From the NCBI RefSeq assembly GCF_010586825.1, contig NZ_JAAAGB010000001.1, positions 1,116,001-1,180,000 of the forward strand: a stretch of DNA of 64,000 nt. The letters are read 5' to 3'. The DNA comes from Draconibacterium mangrovi. GTDB lineage: Bacteria > Bacteroidota > Bacteroidia > Bacteroidales > Prolixibacteraceae. Under the pieces are notes generated by a model that was given only the letters and a program-made list of their open reading frames with translations, did no database searches and was not told the DNA's origin. The stretch's first letter is position 1. Every line of letters begins with the position of its first letter. The position numbers and the translations under genes are program-made. Below are positions 18,249-27,029 of the stretch, piece by piece.

Positions 18249-18815
18249 ATGAAAACAAGCAAGTTAATTAACGTTGCCTGGGTGTTCTTTGCCCTAGTGT
18301 TAACAACAACAACTGTATTTGCTCAACGCGGAAGAAATGCAAATCAGGTACAAAACAACCCAAATCTTCCGTGTCTGGCTCAAATTTCTGACCTGACCGA
18401 GGAACAGAAAACAAGTATTCAGGAACTCGAAGCCAGTCACCAAAAAACGATGGCTGAATTACGTGAACAAAGGCGTTCAACCGTAAATGCGGTTGAGAAA
18501 AGCGAAATCAGAACAGAAATGCTAAAAAACGTGGAGGCGCACCGCAACGAGGTGAAATCGCTTTTAACTGAAGAGCAGCAGGCTCAATACAAGCAGCTTC
18601 AGGCTTCTGCCGGTTATGGCCGAAATCAAGGTTATGGGCAAGGTCGGGGAAATGGCCAATTCAACCGTCAGGGCCGTGGCAACGGTAATGCAGGTTTTCG
18701 TGCACAGGGTAACCGGTGTGGAAACCAGGTTTATGCCAGGGGTCAGGGTCAGGGCCGCGGCAATAAGAACGGGAACCAGGGACGACGTGGAAACTGTATC
18801 AGGTTGAATAACTAA
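18249..18815 (+). CDS. Secreted Spy-like protein with Gly/Arg/Gln-rich tail
   Basis: A 188-residue protein with a signal peptide cleaved near VFAQ (residue 26). Two LTEEQ motifs (about 57 and 103) flank long helices, as in Spy/CpxP family chaperones. From about residue 119 the tail is low in complexity and made mostly of G, R, N and Q with repeats such as GQGRGNG, and includes two cysteines. It follows the sensor gene by 130 bases. The likely site is the periplasm; a metal-binding or chaperone role is inferred from the family. The tail could bind anionic polymers or metals, which the sequence does not settle. Confidence 0.75.
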   Translation: MKTSKLINVAWVFFALVLTTTTVFAQRGRNANQVQNNPNLPCLAQISDLTEEQKTSIQELEASHQKTMAELREQRRSTVNAVEKSEIRTEMLKNVEAHRNEVKSLLTEEQQAQYKQLQASAGYGRNQGYGQGRGNGQFNRQGRGNGNAGFRAQGNRCGNQVYARGQGQGRGNKNGNQGRRGNCIRLNN

Positions 18816-18866
18816 TCGCATTCTGCCGAATGGATAGTGATTAATAAACTTTAAAAATTTTGAAAG

Positions 18867-19610
18867 ATGAAAACAAACATTGTATTTGGTTTAGTGGTAG
18901 TAATGGCAATGCTTTTAAATGCCTGTTCAGAGTCGGCAACCGGTGTTGCAGATGAAGAAATTATGGCCAGCGAAGAAGTAAAAAGTTCGGAAATAACAGC
19001 TTTATTGGGCGACAGCTGTAATTTCTCGGCAGACATAAACGATGCAGACATAGAAGGACTGTTGTTAATGCGCGAAGAGGAGAAGTTTGCACACGATGTT
19101 TATGTAACACTTTATGCAACTCATGGTCTTCCGGTTTTCAATAATATCTCGAAAAGCGAAACAGCACATACATCGGCAATTTTGTATTTAATTAACGGTT
19201 TCGGGCTGGAGGATTCTTATCTTGAAGGTGTAGGCAATTATACAAATGAAACATTTACAGTGCTTTATGCTCAACTAAGCGAACAGGGAAAAACAAGTGT
19301 GGCAGAAGCGCTGAAAGTGGGCGCATTTATCGAAGAATATGATATTGCTGATTTGAAGAACCGGATTGATGCTACAGAAAATGAAACGCTGAAACGGGTT
19401 TATGGTAATCTTTTGCGTGGATCGACATTTCACCTGAAAGCTTTTTCGGCTGTTTTAAACGCAATGGGAGAGAGTTATACGCCAACAGTTATTTCGCAGG
19501 AAGAGTATGACGAAATACGCAGTGGTAATTCAGCTGACGAAAATAGCGACAGTAGCAGCACATTTGTTCCCGGAACCGGAATTTGCGACGGAACCGGGCC
19601 GAATTTCTGA
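18867..19610 (+). CDS. DUF2202 ferritin-like lipoprotein
   Basis: A 247-residue lipoprotein (lipobox LNAC, C20). The DUF2202 core (about 62-220) starts with LLLMREEEKFAHDVY (E70-H76), a helix whose E/H spacing resembles diiron or ferritin-like folds, and continues with ISKSETAHTSAI and GAFIEEYDI. A Ser/Asp-rich linker precedes a short C-terminal piece with one cysteine. It lies 51 bases after the Spy-like gene and has a strong terminator behind it. Metal binding is inferred from the fold; activity of DUF2202 is not established. Confidence 0.85.
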   Translation: MKTNIVFGLVVVMAMLLNACSESATGVADEEIMASEEVKSSEITALLGDSCNFSADINDADIEGLLLMREEEKFAHDVYVTLYATHGLPVFNNISKSETAHTSAILYLINGFGLEDSYLEGVGNYTNETFTVLYAQLSEQGKTSVAEALKVGAFIEEYDIADLKNRIDATENETLKRVYGNLLRGSTFHLKAFSAVLNAMGESYTPTVISQEEYDEIRSGNSADENSDSSSTFVPGTGICDGTGPNF

Positions 19611-19657
19611 CTCAGGGACGATGAAAATTTCATAAATAATTATTATGAAATTGGGCG

Positions 19658-19688
19658 AGCTCCGGATTTTAATCCGGGGCTTTTTTTT
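19658..19688 (+). terminator. Rho-independent terminator after the first DUF2202 gene
   Basis: A GC-rich stem (AGCTCCGGATT with AATCCGGGGCT) is followed by eight T. The same stem, nearly base for base, occurs on the minus strand at 206-233. Confidence 0.85.
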
Positions 19689-19740
19689 GCACAAGTTTTT
19701 TGTGTTTCCGGTGTCTAACTGGTAAATAAAATACTTAGAA

Positions 19741-20400
19741 ATGAAAACATTAAAGTTTTATTCAGCATTGTTATTGCTTACGTTTTTTGTAGGCCTTGGC
19801 TCCCCGTTTGCTAATCCTTTAACCGAAAAAGAAAAGGCAGGTTTACAATTAATGCGTGAAGAAGAAAAGCTCGCCCACGATGTTTACACCGTACTTTACG
19901 AGAAATGGCAATTAATGCCTTTTAGTAATATTACCCGCAGCGAAACCCGCCATTTTGAGGCAATAGGTTTTCTGCTTGAAACTTATAAGCTGGAGGATCC
20001 GGCCTATGAAGAACCCGGAAAATTCAGAAATAAGGAGCTGGCAGCACTATATGATTCGCTCGTTGCAAAAGGATCAGAATCGTTGGTGGCAGCACTCGAG
20101 GTTGGCGCTTTTATCGAAGAGGTGGATATTAAAGATTTGCAGGAGCTGCTTGTAGCAAAACCCGAAGCACAGATTGCAACAGTTTACGAAAACCTGTTGT
20201 GGGGATCAGAAAATCATATTCGGGCATTTACCCGCAACTTATCGTTTCGCGATCAGGAGTATACACCAAAAGTTTTATCGGAAGCAACTTATGCCGAAAT
20301 TGTTGGAGCTAATCAACAACATGGCCAAAATGGAAAAAGAATGGGCCAGCGGGCTTGTGGCGTGTGCAACGGAGGTGGAGCCAAATGCAGGAACAGGTAA
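19741..20400 (+). CDS. DUF2202 ferritin-like exported protein
   Basis: A 219-residue paralogue of the preceding gene product. A signal peptide (about 1-25) replaces the lipobox, and the core repeats the motif LQLMREEEKLAHDVY (E40-H46), ITRSETRHFEAI and GAFIEEVDI. The C-terminus has a short cysteine cluster, CGVCNGGGAKC, that may bind metal. A terminator separates it from the first copy, so it either has its own promoter or is reached by read-through. Probably periplasmic; a tandem duplication within the envelope-stress cluster. Confidence 0.85.
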   Translation: MKTLKFYSALLLLTFFVGLGSPFANPLTEKEKAGLQLMREEEKLAHDVYTVLYEKWQLMPFSNITRSETRHFEAIGFLLETYKLEDPAYEEPGKFRNKELAALYDSLVAKGSESLVAALEVGAFIEEVDIKDLQELLVAKPEAQIATVYENLLWGSENHIRAFTRNLSFRDQEYTPKVLSEATYAEIVGANQQHGQNGKRMGQRACGVCNGGGAKCRNR

Positions 20401-20410
20401 ACAGCGAATC

Positions 20411-20451
20411 GAAAACCGGCAGCGGTTGGTTTTATCCGGCTACCGGTTTTC
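20411..20451. terminator. Bidirectional terminator between convergent genes
   Basis: GAAAACCGG (20411-20419) pairs with CCGGTTTTC (20443-20451) and further bases pair inside. It lies between the plus-strand DUF2202 gene and the minus-strand TPR gene, so it can serve both. Confidence 0.6.
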
Positions 20452-20483
20452 AGGCTGAACTTTTTGCTTTAACAATACTGTTT

Positions 20484-21110
20484 TTACTTGATTAGCATTA
20501 ATCCCTCGTTTGCCGAAGCGTCGTTGGGATTATTGAGTTTAACCTTGTTGAAAAGTACTTTTGCCTGGTTGTAGTTTCCGAGAAAATAAGAGGTCCATCC
20601 CAGCATCAGCAGTCCATCGTAGCCAAACGGATAAAGGTCGACCACCTTTTTAAACAAAGGATAAGCCTTGTCGTAATCCTTTCGGCCATAGTAAACCAGG
20701 CCAAGCCGATACATGGCCACCGTATTGTTCGGGTTGATTTCAAGTATTTTATTGTAAAGATCGATAACCTCATTCCATTTGCCCAGTGCAGCCAGAGGAA
20801 GAATCAGACCAAATCGTGATTCCTCGGCATAAGGTTTTAGTTTTTGTGCATTGCTGTAAAAGATAACCGACTCATCAAAAAGCCCGGCATTGTAATTCAG
20901 CCACCCTAAACGCAGATTTATTTCATACGACGATTCATCGTAAACTTTCTTTAACGGATCCATTGCCGCCGAAAAGTCGCCGTTTTTTTCAAACTCGTAA
21001 CTTCTTCCGAAAGCGCTTTCCAGAGCTTCCTGGTTTGCCTGTGCAAAAACGTTTGTTGCCGTTGCCGCAAAAAGCAATAGGGCCAGTAATTTATTTCTTA
21101 AAATTTCCAT
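20484..21110 (-). CDS. Exported TPR protein, last gene of the PqqD operon
   Basis: A 208-residue protein with a signal peptide (about 1-24, ends VFAQ) and about four to five tetratricopeptide-like helix pairs, for example NTVAMYRLGLVYYGRKDYDK and the following unit. Its start overlaps the barrel gene by 13 bases, which indicates translational coupling. TPR proteins in the periplasm usually hold complexes together; here it may connect the outer-membrane barrel to the inner-membrane fusion protein (inference). No catalytic motif is present. Confidence 0.85.
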   Translation of the reverse strand: MEILRNKLLALLLFAATATNVFAQANQEALESAFGRSYEFEKNGDFSAAMDPLKKVYDESSYEINLRLGWLNYNAGLFDESVIFYSNAQKLKPYAEESRFGLILPLAALGKWNEVIDLYNKILEINPNNTVAMYRLGLVYYGRKDYDKAYPLFKKVVDLYPFGYDGLLMLGWTSYFLGNYNQAKVLFNKVKLNNPNDASANEGLMLIK

Positions 21111-22417
21111 GATATTCCTGCTGTAATTGTATGTTTTATGTAGTTGTACGCTTTCTCGTTAAAAAGGGTGGCGTTTTGGTAAACCCTGTACTGTTCGCTT
21201 ACATCCTGATTCAGATAGCGCACCACAAACTGGTATCGTTTAGCAAAAGGGAAATAAATACTTCCCATGTATTTTCGGGTGGAACGGCCCGGAAAGTTGG
21301 CAATAACATAACCCCCCGACTCGATAAAGTTTTCCATTTCTCCGTTCAGGTAATTGCCGTAAAAGTGAAACTGCCCCAGCTGGAATCCGCCCGACAGGCC
21401 AAAAGTATTGTAGCCAAAACTGTTGTCGTTGTCGCTTCTAAAGTAAACACGCGGAGTTAAATACAGATTGCTGTTTGAAAGCGGGTATATGGTTAACCAG
21501 GCCGAAGCTTGTTTAAATCCCTCGTTGGCAATATTGGCAAGGTTAATTTCGGCGCCGGGCGAAAAATTACCCCAGTTGGTCCAGACAGACGTTGTAAAAA
21601 TGTAATCGGAAAATTTATAGCTTGAAGTATAAAAGGTATTTGGATCGTAATTGCCCAGAAGTAATGCCGATTTACCCCAGGTAATGTTCATTGACGGGGA
21701 AAAATACAATTTTCCAAGCGCAAAAACCGGATTCAGGAAATACTGATTTTGTTTTACATCGATTTGGAAATTATAACGCGAGCCCCAAAAAAGTTGCTCC
21801 ATCTTGTCAGTTCCAACATGCGTTAGATTATGATTCATAATTACCCCCGGTGCAATTTGATGGCTGTAATCCAACGATTCAAAATGGTAGTTCTTAAAAA
21901 AGAAAGCTTCTCCGTAGTCCGGGCCAACTTCCAAATCGTTATGCATGTTGCTTCCCAGCAGTTGATCAAAATCGGGATTCCAGCTGTAGCCTCCTTCAAT
22001 TGCAATCTGCAGAGGTTTCATTTTTTGGAAATTGATTTTTTGTTGTAATTCATTGCTAAAATCCACTGCCAGTTTGCTGGCTTCCACATATCTGCCCGTA
22101 TACACCAGACTATAATACAGGTACTCCTGCAGCCACTCAAAATGCTGGTCGTTTTCCCAAGCTTTAAAAAACCACTCACTGGCTTTCCGGTATTTTCCCA
22201 GGTTATACCAGGCAATTCCGGTGCGAGCCTGCAAATAAAAATATTCAATGCCTTTTTCGCAGGCCTCATTGTTGAATTCAATCAACTCTTTCCATTTTTT
22301 TTGCTGAAAAAGTTCGTACGACTTTTTGTCTACTTCGGTATAATTCAAGTTTGTTTGTGCATTTAATACCGAAAAAACAGCCATGAATAGTAGTACTGTT
22401 ACAGTTCGTTTTGACAT
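21098..22417 (-). CDS. TPR-outer-membrane beta-barrel protein (YaiO-like)
   Basis: A 439-residue protein: signal peptide 1-20 (ends LNAQ), TPR-like helices at about 25-130 (IAWYNLGKYRKASEWFFKAW), then some 300 residues of alternating beta-strands with many Tyr, Phe and Trp, ending in TAGISWKF, a typical barrel terminus. The layout resembles YaiO-type proteins found in polysaccharide or envelope clusters. The gene overlaps its upstream neighbour by 19 bases. In this operon it may form the outer-membrane exit for the product (inference). Confidence 0.8.
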   Translation of the reverse strand: MSKRTVTVLLFMAVFSVLNAQTNLNYTEVDKKSYELFQQKKWKELIEFNNEACEKGIEYFYLQARTGIAWYNLGKYRKASEWFFKAWENDQHFEWLQEYLYYSLVYTGRYVEASKLAVDFSNELQQKINFQKMKPLQIAIEGGYSWNPDFDQLLGSNMHNDLEVGPDYGEAFFFKNYHFESLDYSHQIAPGVIMNHNLTHVGTDKMEQLFWGSRYNFQIDVKQNQYFLNPVFALGKLYFSPSMNITWGKSALLLGNYDPNTFYTSSYKFSDYIFTTSVWTNWGNFSPGAEINLANIANEGFKQASAWLTIYPLSNSNLYLTPRVYFRSDNDNSFGYNTFGLSGGFQLGQFHFYGNYLNGEMENFIESGGYVIANFPGRSTRKYMGSIYFPFAKRYQFVVRYLNQDVSEQYRVYQNATLFNEKAYNYIKHTITAGISWKF

Positions 22418-24624
22418 GTTATATTGATCTTTGCTTCGTTAAAATTCACTGAAATCTGAATCACATTCTCCTGCGAAATTTTGATTTCTATCTCATACGT
22501 ATTCACCGTTTTTCCAAGTATCTTTTTGTTGATTTCGGCCTTCATTTGCACATCGCCCGATGAAAGAATATCTCCGGCATCTTTGATGACAAGTTTATAA
22601 TCGATATTCAGAAAGAGATAAAGCGGTGCTATAAAATCCTGGAAGAACTTTAGTGCCCCTGTAAACATCAGGTTAATCGGGATGGAATCATTAATTCGGC
22701 TATTGGCAAGGAACCCGATTGGAACATTAAAAAGCGCCACAAAAAACCAGTAGAGTGGCGAATATTTGGTTCCGGTAAAATTGGTGAAATAATGCTGCTC
22801 GTCGTTGTTGTGGAGGTAAGCCAGACTTTGGTCTTTGTCGCATTTAATAAAAGTGCTGTTGTACACATCGGTTTGAACCAGCCACGAGAAATCGCCGGCC
22901 ATTTTTTGCCACTTTTCTTTTGGCGAATCAACTTCAACGCTAATATTCATCCGTTGCCCGGGAATAAAATGCAGCGCCTTGGATAGCAACTCGTTTTTTA
23001 CCGGATTAACTACAATATCGTCTTTCTTCGGAAACTCAAAATTCTTTTGTGTATAGCCATTGTTTTCTTTCAGCAGATAATTGACAAAAGGATAATCGAG
23101 CGTTACGGAACCAATATAAGGCGTAACCTGGAACTGAAAGTGCAAATGCGGGTAGGGCGAGCGGCCTGAATTTCCGCAGCGGCCCAGCAGCTGTCCTTTT
23201 TTTACCTGGTCGCCAGCTTTAACCTCCACCGAGTGATATTTTAAGTGGCTGAGTTTGGCATACAGGTAATCGTTGTGTTTTATGATGACTGTATTTCCCC
23301 AGTTTTCTTTAGTGTTTACATCGCCAATGGTGTTGTCTTTAATGTGATTTACAGCCTCAACCACGGTTCCATCGAACGGAGCCAGCACAGCCTTCCCGAA
23401 ACAGTAATAATCTTCGTGAAAATCGCCCGAGCCGTTGTATTGTTCTCCGTTCCGATCGGTTATCACAAAATCCCAGGCATGACGCCAGGCATCTTTGTGT
23501 GTGTATTCGCCGCTGTGTCCCTGACTAACGGTCCACTCGCCTAAAAACGGTAAAGTAGCCGACACCGGATACGCAGCCGGAAACCGTTTTAAATTTCCAG
23601 AATACAGGTAGAGGTTTTTTTCGGGTTTACCTAATTGTACCGGAGTCTCCAGTAATTTTCGTGGTCGTTTTTCGCGTAGTTTCAAAGCATATAAAAACAT
23701 TAAAACCACAATATTGAAGGGTAACGAATAGGCCGATACACGCAAAAGAATAAAAATTTGTTGCGTACTAGTGGTAATTAAAACCACTGCCGGTAACAGC
23801 AGGATGATCCAGCCAAAACTTACGCGCCCCGGAACAAGGTAGTAGCCGCCCAGTGCAATGGCAGTAAGAATATAATTAAAGCCAATAAACGTATAACCCA
23901 GCGAACTAAACTCGATGCCCACCAAGCGGTAAAAAAGAAAGGCCACCGAAAAACCAAGAATGGAAAGCACGAAGGTAATTCGAGAATAAATAAGCAATCC
24001 GATGGCAATGATAATACCTGCAAGCAAGTGACTTTGGAAGAAAATTGCTCCCAGCGAGTGAAAGTAGATCCTCACAAATGAATTGGAAATGTTTTTTTCC
24101 AGAAAGTCGTAAAAATCAACAAAATGTTGTCCGCCCAATGCATACAGTTCGTTGTAGGTAAATATGCCTCGTTCGCTAATATTCAGTGCTGTTAGGTCGC
24201 CTCCCGACAAGGCCACGATCCATATTCCGAACAAAAAAGGAATGCTCAGAAAAGGCAAACCGTATTTTCCGAGTACACCCTGAAAAACAATGGTAATAAA
24301 AAAAGTGACCACGGCAGCAATAACGATAAGCGCATAAACTTCAAAAGATGGCTGATAAAACAGCCCAACTCCCAGGCCAACAAGCAACGCATTATATCCA
24401 TATATGCCGGAACTGATGAGGTATTTGTTATAGCCCAGACCATAGGCCAGCAGGTTTGCTACAAGCACCGCCAAAAGGCCGCCTATACCGGCACCGTAAT
24501 CAAAAAAACTGATTATGATCAACAGCACCGCCAGAAAATTCGAACCTGAAAAAAATACCTGCGAGTAGCTGTTGAGTACCGACTGAACAATTTCTTTTCG
24601 TTTTATGGAAGGAAATGTAATCAT
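22399..24624 (-). CDS. Urea-transporter-like channel fused to M23 peptidase domain
   Basis: A 741-residue fusion. Residues about 10-315 form a urea-transporter domain; the paired family signature appears as GIYGYNALLVGLGVG (73-87) and, in the second half, GFNYILTAIALGG (248-260). Residues about 360-500 form an M23/LytM-like domain with candidate zinc ligands H376 or H382, D385 and the HLH of PHLHFQ (H493, H495). About 240 further residues are unrecognised. UT channels pass urea or small amides. M23 enzymes cut peptidoglycan cross-bridges, and some act only as scaffolds. The start codon follows the decarboxylase stop codon with no gap. No urease gene is near, so a substrate made by the operon is more likely than urea import (inference). 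Confidence 0.85.
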   Translation of the reverse strand: MITFPSIKRKEIVQSVLNSYSQVFFSGSNFLAVLLIIISFFDYGAGIGGLLAVLVANLLAYGLGYNKYLISSGIYGYNALLVGLGVGLFYQPSFEVYALIVIAAVVTFFITIVFQGVLGKYGLPFLSIPFLFGIWIVALSGGDLTALNISERGIFTYNELYALGGQHFVDFYDFLEKNISNSFVRIYFHSLGAIFFQSHLLAGIIIAIGLLIYSRITFVLSILGFSVAFLFYRLVGIEFSSLGYTFIGFNYILTAIALGGYYLVPGRVSFGWIILLLPAVVLITTSTQQIFILLRVSAYSLPFNIVVLMFLYALKLREKRPRKLLETPVQLGKPEKNLYLYSGNLKRFPAAYPVSATLPFLGEWTVSQGHSGEYTHKDAWRHAWDFVITDRNGEQYNGSGDFHEDYYCFGKAVLAPFDGTVVEAVNHIKDNTIGDVNTKENWGNTVIIKHNDYLYAKLSHLKYHSVEVKAGDQVKKGQLLGRCGNSGRSPYPHLHFQFQVTPYIGSVTLDYPFVNYLLKENNGYTQKNFEFPKKDDIVVNPVKNELLSKALHFIPGQRMNISVEVDSPKEKWQKMAGDFSWLVQTDVYNSTFIKCDKDQSLAYLHNNDEQHYFTNFTGTKYSPLYWFFVALFNVPIGFLANSRINDSIPINLMFTGALKFFQDFIAPLYLFLNIDYKLVIKDAGDILSSGDVQMKAEINKKILGKTVNTYEIEIKISQENVIQISVNFNEAKINITCQNEL

Positions 24625-25965
24625 TTATCTTTTCGGATTTTGTTCCAGACTTGTAAGCGTGTCAAGATTCTCTTTTTTGCGAACAATGTGCATTTTCCTC
24701 TCCAAATCGATCATCACAACATTGGGCCTGAAAGTAATGAACTGCATCCACTGTGTCATGTTGTAGGCACCTACCCGTTCGATAACCAGCTTCTCGCCGG
24801 TTTTTACCTGCGGAAAGTTAATGGCATCGCGGATTACATCGATGTTCATACAAAGCGGTCCGTAAATGGTGCTTTCTTCCAGGTGACTGGATAGTTGGCG
24901 TGTTGGGTAAACCCCCAGGTTATACCAGAAAGAGGTAAAAAGCAGGTTTACTCCGGCATCGATTACCATGGTTCTCCGCCCGGTAGTTGATCGTTTATTG
25001 GCCAAAACAGTTGTCAGCAGGTAGCCGGCATCGTCGATCAGTGCCCGGCCGGTTTCCAAAAACAGTACCGGAAGATTTTCGTGCGGAATTTCCGAGGAAA
25101 TCAATGCATTTGAAATGGCTTCGGCATATTCATCAAACGACGGGCAGGTTTCTGTTCCCGGCATGTAAGCACCTTTTAGTGTGTTTTTCGATGCAAATCC
25201 TCCACCCAAATCGATGTATTTCAGCCAGTAATCGAACTTGCGATGCGTTGCCATGTAAAGGTTGGCCAGTTTCGATGCAGCAACTGCATAGGCATTTGCC
25301 GACATAATGTAAGTGCCGATATGTGTATGCAGACCAATCAAATCAAGTTTTTCAGCCAGCATAATCCGGTTAATGGCATTCCAGGCTTCTCCGTTTTCAT
25401 AGTTAAAACCAAAACGGTCCCAAATGGGGTAAATTCCTGCATCGAGGTTAATGCGGATGGCCACCCTTGCTTTTTTATCCAGCTCGCGCGTTACTTTTAT
25501 CAGCAAATACAGTTCATCAAAATGATCGATATGGATACAGGCATTATGTTCGATGGCCAGTTTCAAATCTTCTTCCGATTTTTCGGGGCCATTAAAAAGG
25601 ATATTGGAACCGTTAACGCCTAGTGAAAGAGCTTTCTGAAATTCGAAAGCAGAAACTACTTCTGCCCAGGCACCTTGGTCGTGAAAAATACTGCAAACAG
25701 CATCGAGATAATTTGTTTTATACGACCATGCAAACTGTACTTTCGGGTAGCGGGTTTCAAAAGCCTGTTTGGCTTGGGCAAAGGTATTGCGCATCGTTTT
25801 TTCTGAAAGAACAAATACCGGAGAACCGTACTCTTCCATGATCATTTCAACCGGAATCCCGTCGATATCAGGAATAAACTTTTGCCTCGTAGGCAATCCA
25901 AATTTGGAGGGGATGCCAGCTGTAATCTTGCTGATTACAGGTTTTTCGTATGTTATTTTTGTCAT
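24625..25965 (-). CDS. PLP-dependent decarboxylase, DapDC/ornithine-decarboxylase-like fold
   Basis: A 446-residue fold-type III enzyme. K83 in SYKTNYL is the predicted PLP lysine; HTHIGTYI (about 216-223), the GGGFAS glycine loop and a C-terminal YGPLCMNID motif match the diaminopimelate/ornithine decarboxylase group. An extra N-terminal stretch of about 35 residues comes before the barrel. Being inside an operon with an ATP-grasp ligase and a PqqD-like protein, and away from lysine genes, it probably acts on an amino acid or a ligated amino-acid derivative rather than in lysine synthesis. Substrate unknown; racemase-like activity is possible but less likely given the GPLC motif. Confidence 0.85.
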   Translation of the reverse strand: MTKITYEKPVISKITAGIPSKFGLPTRQKFIPDIDGIPVEMIMEEYGSPVFVLSEKTMRNTFAQAKQAFETRYPKVQFAWSYKTNYLDAVCSIFHDQGAWAEVVSAFEFQKALSLGVNGSNILFNGPEKSEEDLKLAIEHNACIHIDHFDELYLLIKVTRELDKKARVAIRINLDAGIYPIWDRFGFNYENGEAWNAINRIMLAEKLDLIGLHTHIGTYIMSANAYAVAASKLANLYMATHRKFDYWLKYIDLGGGFASKNTLKGAYMPGTETCPSFDEYAEAISNALISSEIPHENLPVLFLETGRALIDDAGYLLTTVLANKRSTTGRRTMVIDAGVNLLFTSFWYNLGVYPTRQLSSHLEESTIYGPLCMNIDVIRDAINFPQVKTGEKLVIERVGAYNMTQWMQFITFRPNVVMIDLERKMHIVRKKENLDTLTSLEQNPKR

Positions 25966-25977
25966 GATTTCTGAGTT

Positions 25978-27024
25978 TTATATTTCCTTATTCATTGATA
26001 TGGCCGCAAATTTTTCGAGGTCAACAATGGCATCGTACGAATAGCGGACGAACATTTTCCCGATTTTATATTTTGTCATCGCTTGTACGTCCATTCCGAG
26101 AGCAAGTTTTACAAGTGCCTCGGGAATATTTTGACCGGCACCAACGGCGAGGTAAACCCAGGCCGGAACGCGTGGATTAATCTCGATGAGGTAATATTCG
26201 CCTCCATTGGTTTTTATCAATTCGAGTTCCATACCGCCTTTCCATTTTGTTTTTGAAATAATGGAACGGGTAAGTTCCATCATCTTTTCGTCGGCAAGTG
26301 TGATGCCACCCCAGGCTTTTCCTTTATCGGTGATGTATTGTTTGCGCATGGGAACAGCGGCAATGGTATTTCCTTTTCCATCGCCCAGTGCAATTACGTT
26401 TACCTCGGTTCCTTTCACAAATTCCTGCGCAATTACCGGAAATCCCCATTTCGATGCGATCGTATGAAAAGCCTGTTTTGCCTGTTCTTCGTTGTGAGCT
26501 ACATAAGCGTCGTAAAACTGGCCTTTTATCATCACCGGGTAGTCATATTTGTCTTCAAGGTCCTTGATCTGCCCCAGAGTACTCATGTTGATACTTCCCG
26601 GCACCTTAATGTCGTATTTCTTGCCAAATTCCGGGAGTTTGTCTTTTTCACGTTCCTGAAACTGTTTCAGGTTGGGCAGAAAAGTCTGAATTCCACGGCT
26701 TCGCAATCGCCCTTCATTTTTCATAAAAGAAAAAAGTTCGGCATCCAGATTTGGAATAAGAACATCGATTTGTTCCTGTTGATGAATATTTTCAATTCGC
26801 TCAATTAACTCATCCGAACCAGATGAAGGATAAGGTATCTGGAAAATTCGGTCGCACAGGTTTTCCATGTAAATTCCCGGTTCCAGGTTTTCATAAACCA
26901 GCCCGATAATGCGGGCATCAAACGCTTCCGATTCTTTAATGCCACGAATAAATGGTACGCCGGGCCCCGGATTATCGGTGTTGTTCAATCCGGTTACAGC
27001 AAGTGTGATTTTTTGCTTGTTCAT
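25978..27024 (-). CDS. ATP-grasp ligase, carbamoyl-phosphate-synthase-like
   Basis: A 348-residue ATP-grasp enzyme. A pre-ATP-grasp Rossmann-like region (about 1-115) is followed by the grasp fold, with the ATP-binding lysine strand YPVMIKG (about 181-187), the hinge EFVKGTEVNV and the metal-binding segment YLIEINPRVPAW (about 287-298), whose E-I-N-P-R supplies magnesium ligands. Such enzymes join a carboxylate to an amine through an acyl phosphate. The gene is 5 bases from the PqqD-like gene and 12 from the decarboxylase. A role in building an amino-acid-derived product, possibly on a carrier, is inferred. Confidence 0.85.
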   Translation of the reverse strand: MNKQKITLAVTGLNNTDNPGPGVPFIRGIKESEAFDARIIGLVYENLEPGIYMENLCDRIFQIPYPSSGSDELIERIENIHQQEQIDVLIPNLDAELFSFMKNEGRLRSRGIQTFLPNLKQFQEREKDKLPEFGKKYDIKVPGSINMSTLGQIKDLEDKYDYPVMIKGQFYDAYVAHNEEQAKQAFHTIASKWGFPVIAQEFVKGTEVNVIALGDGKGNTIAAVPMRKQYITDKGKAWGGITLADEKMMELTRSIISKTKWKGGMELELIKTNGGEYYLIEINPRVPAWVYLAVGAGQNIPEALVKLALGMDVQAMTKYKIGKMFVRYSYDAIVDLEKFAAISMNKEI

Positions 27025-27029
27025 GACTA

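Noticed and set aside
22399-24624. Urea uptake for a urease
   Set aside because: No urease or nickel genes are in the window and the channel is part of a different operon; urea as substrate is not excluded but not supported.
24625-25965. Calling the PLP enzyme lysA (diaminopimelate decarboxylase)
   Set aside because: The fold and motifs fit the group, but its operon has no lysine genes, and the extra N-terminal stretch and context favour another substrate.
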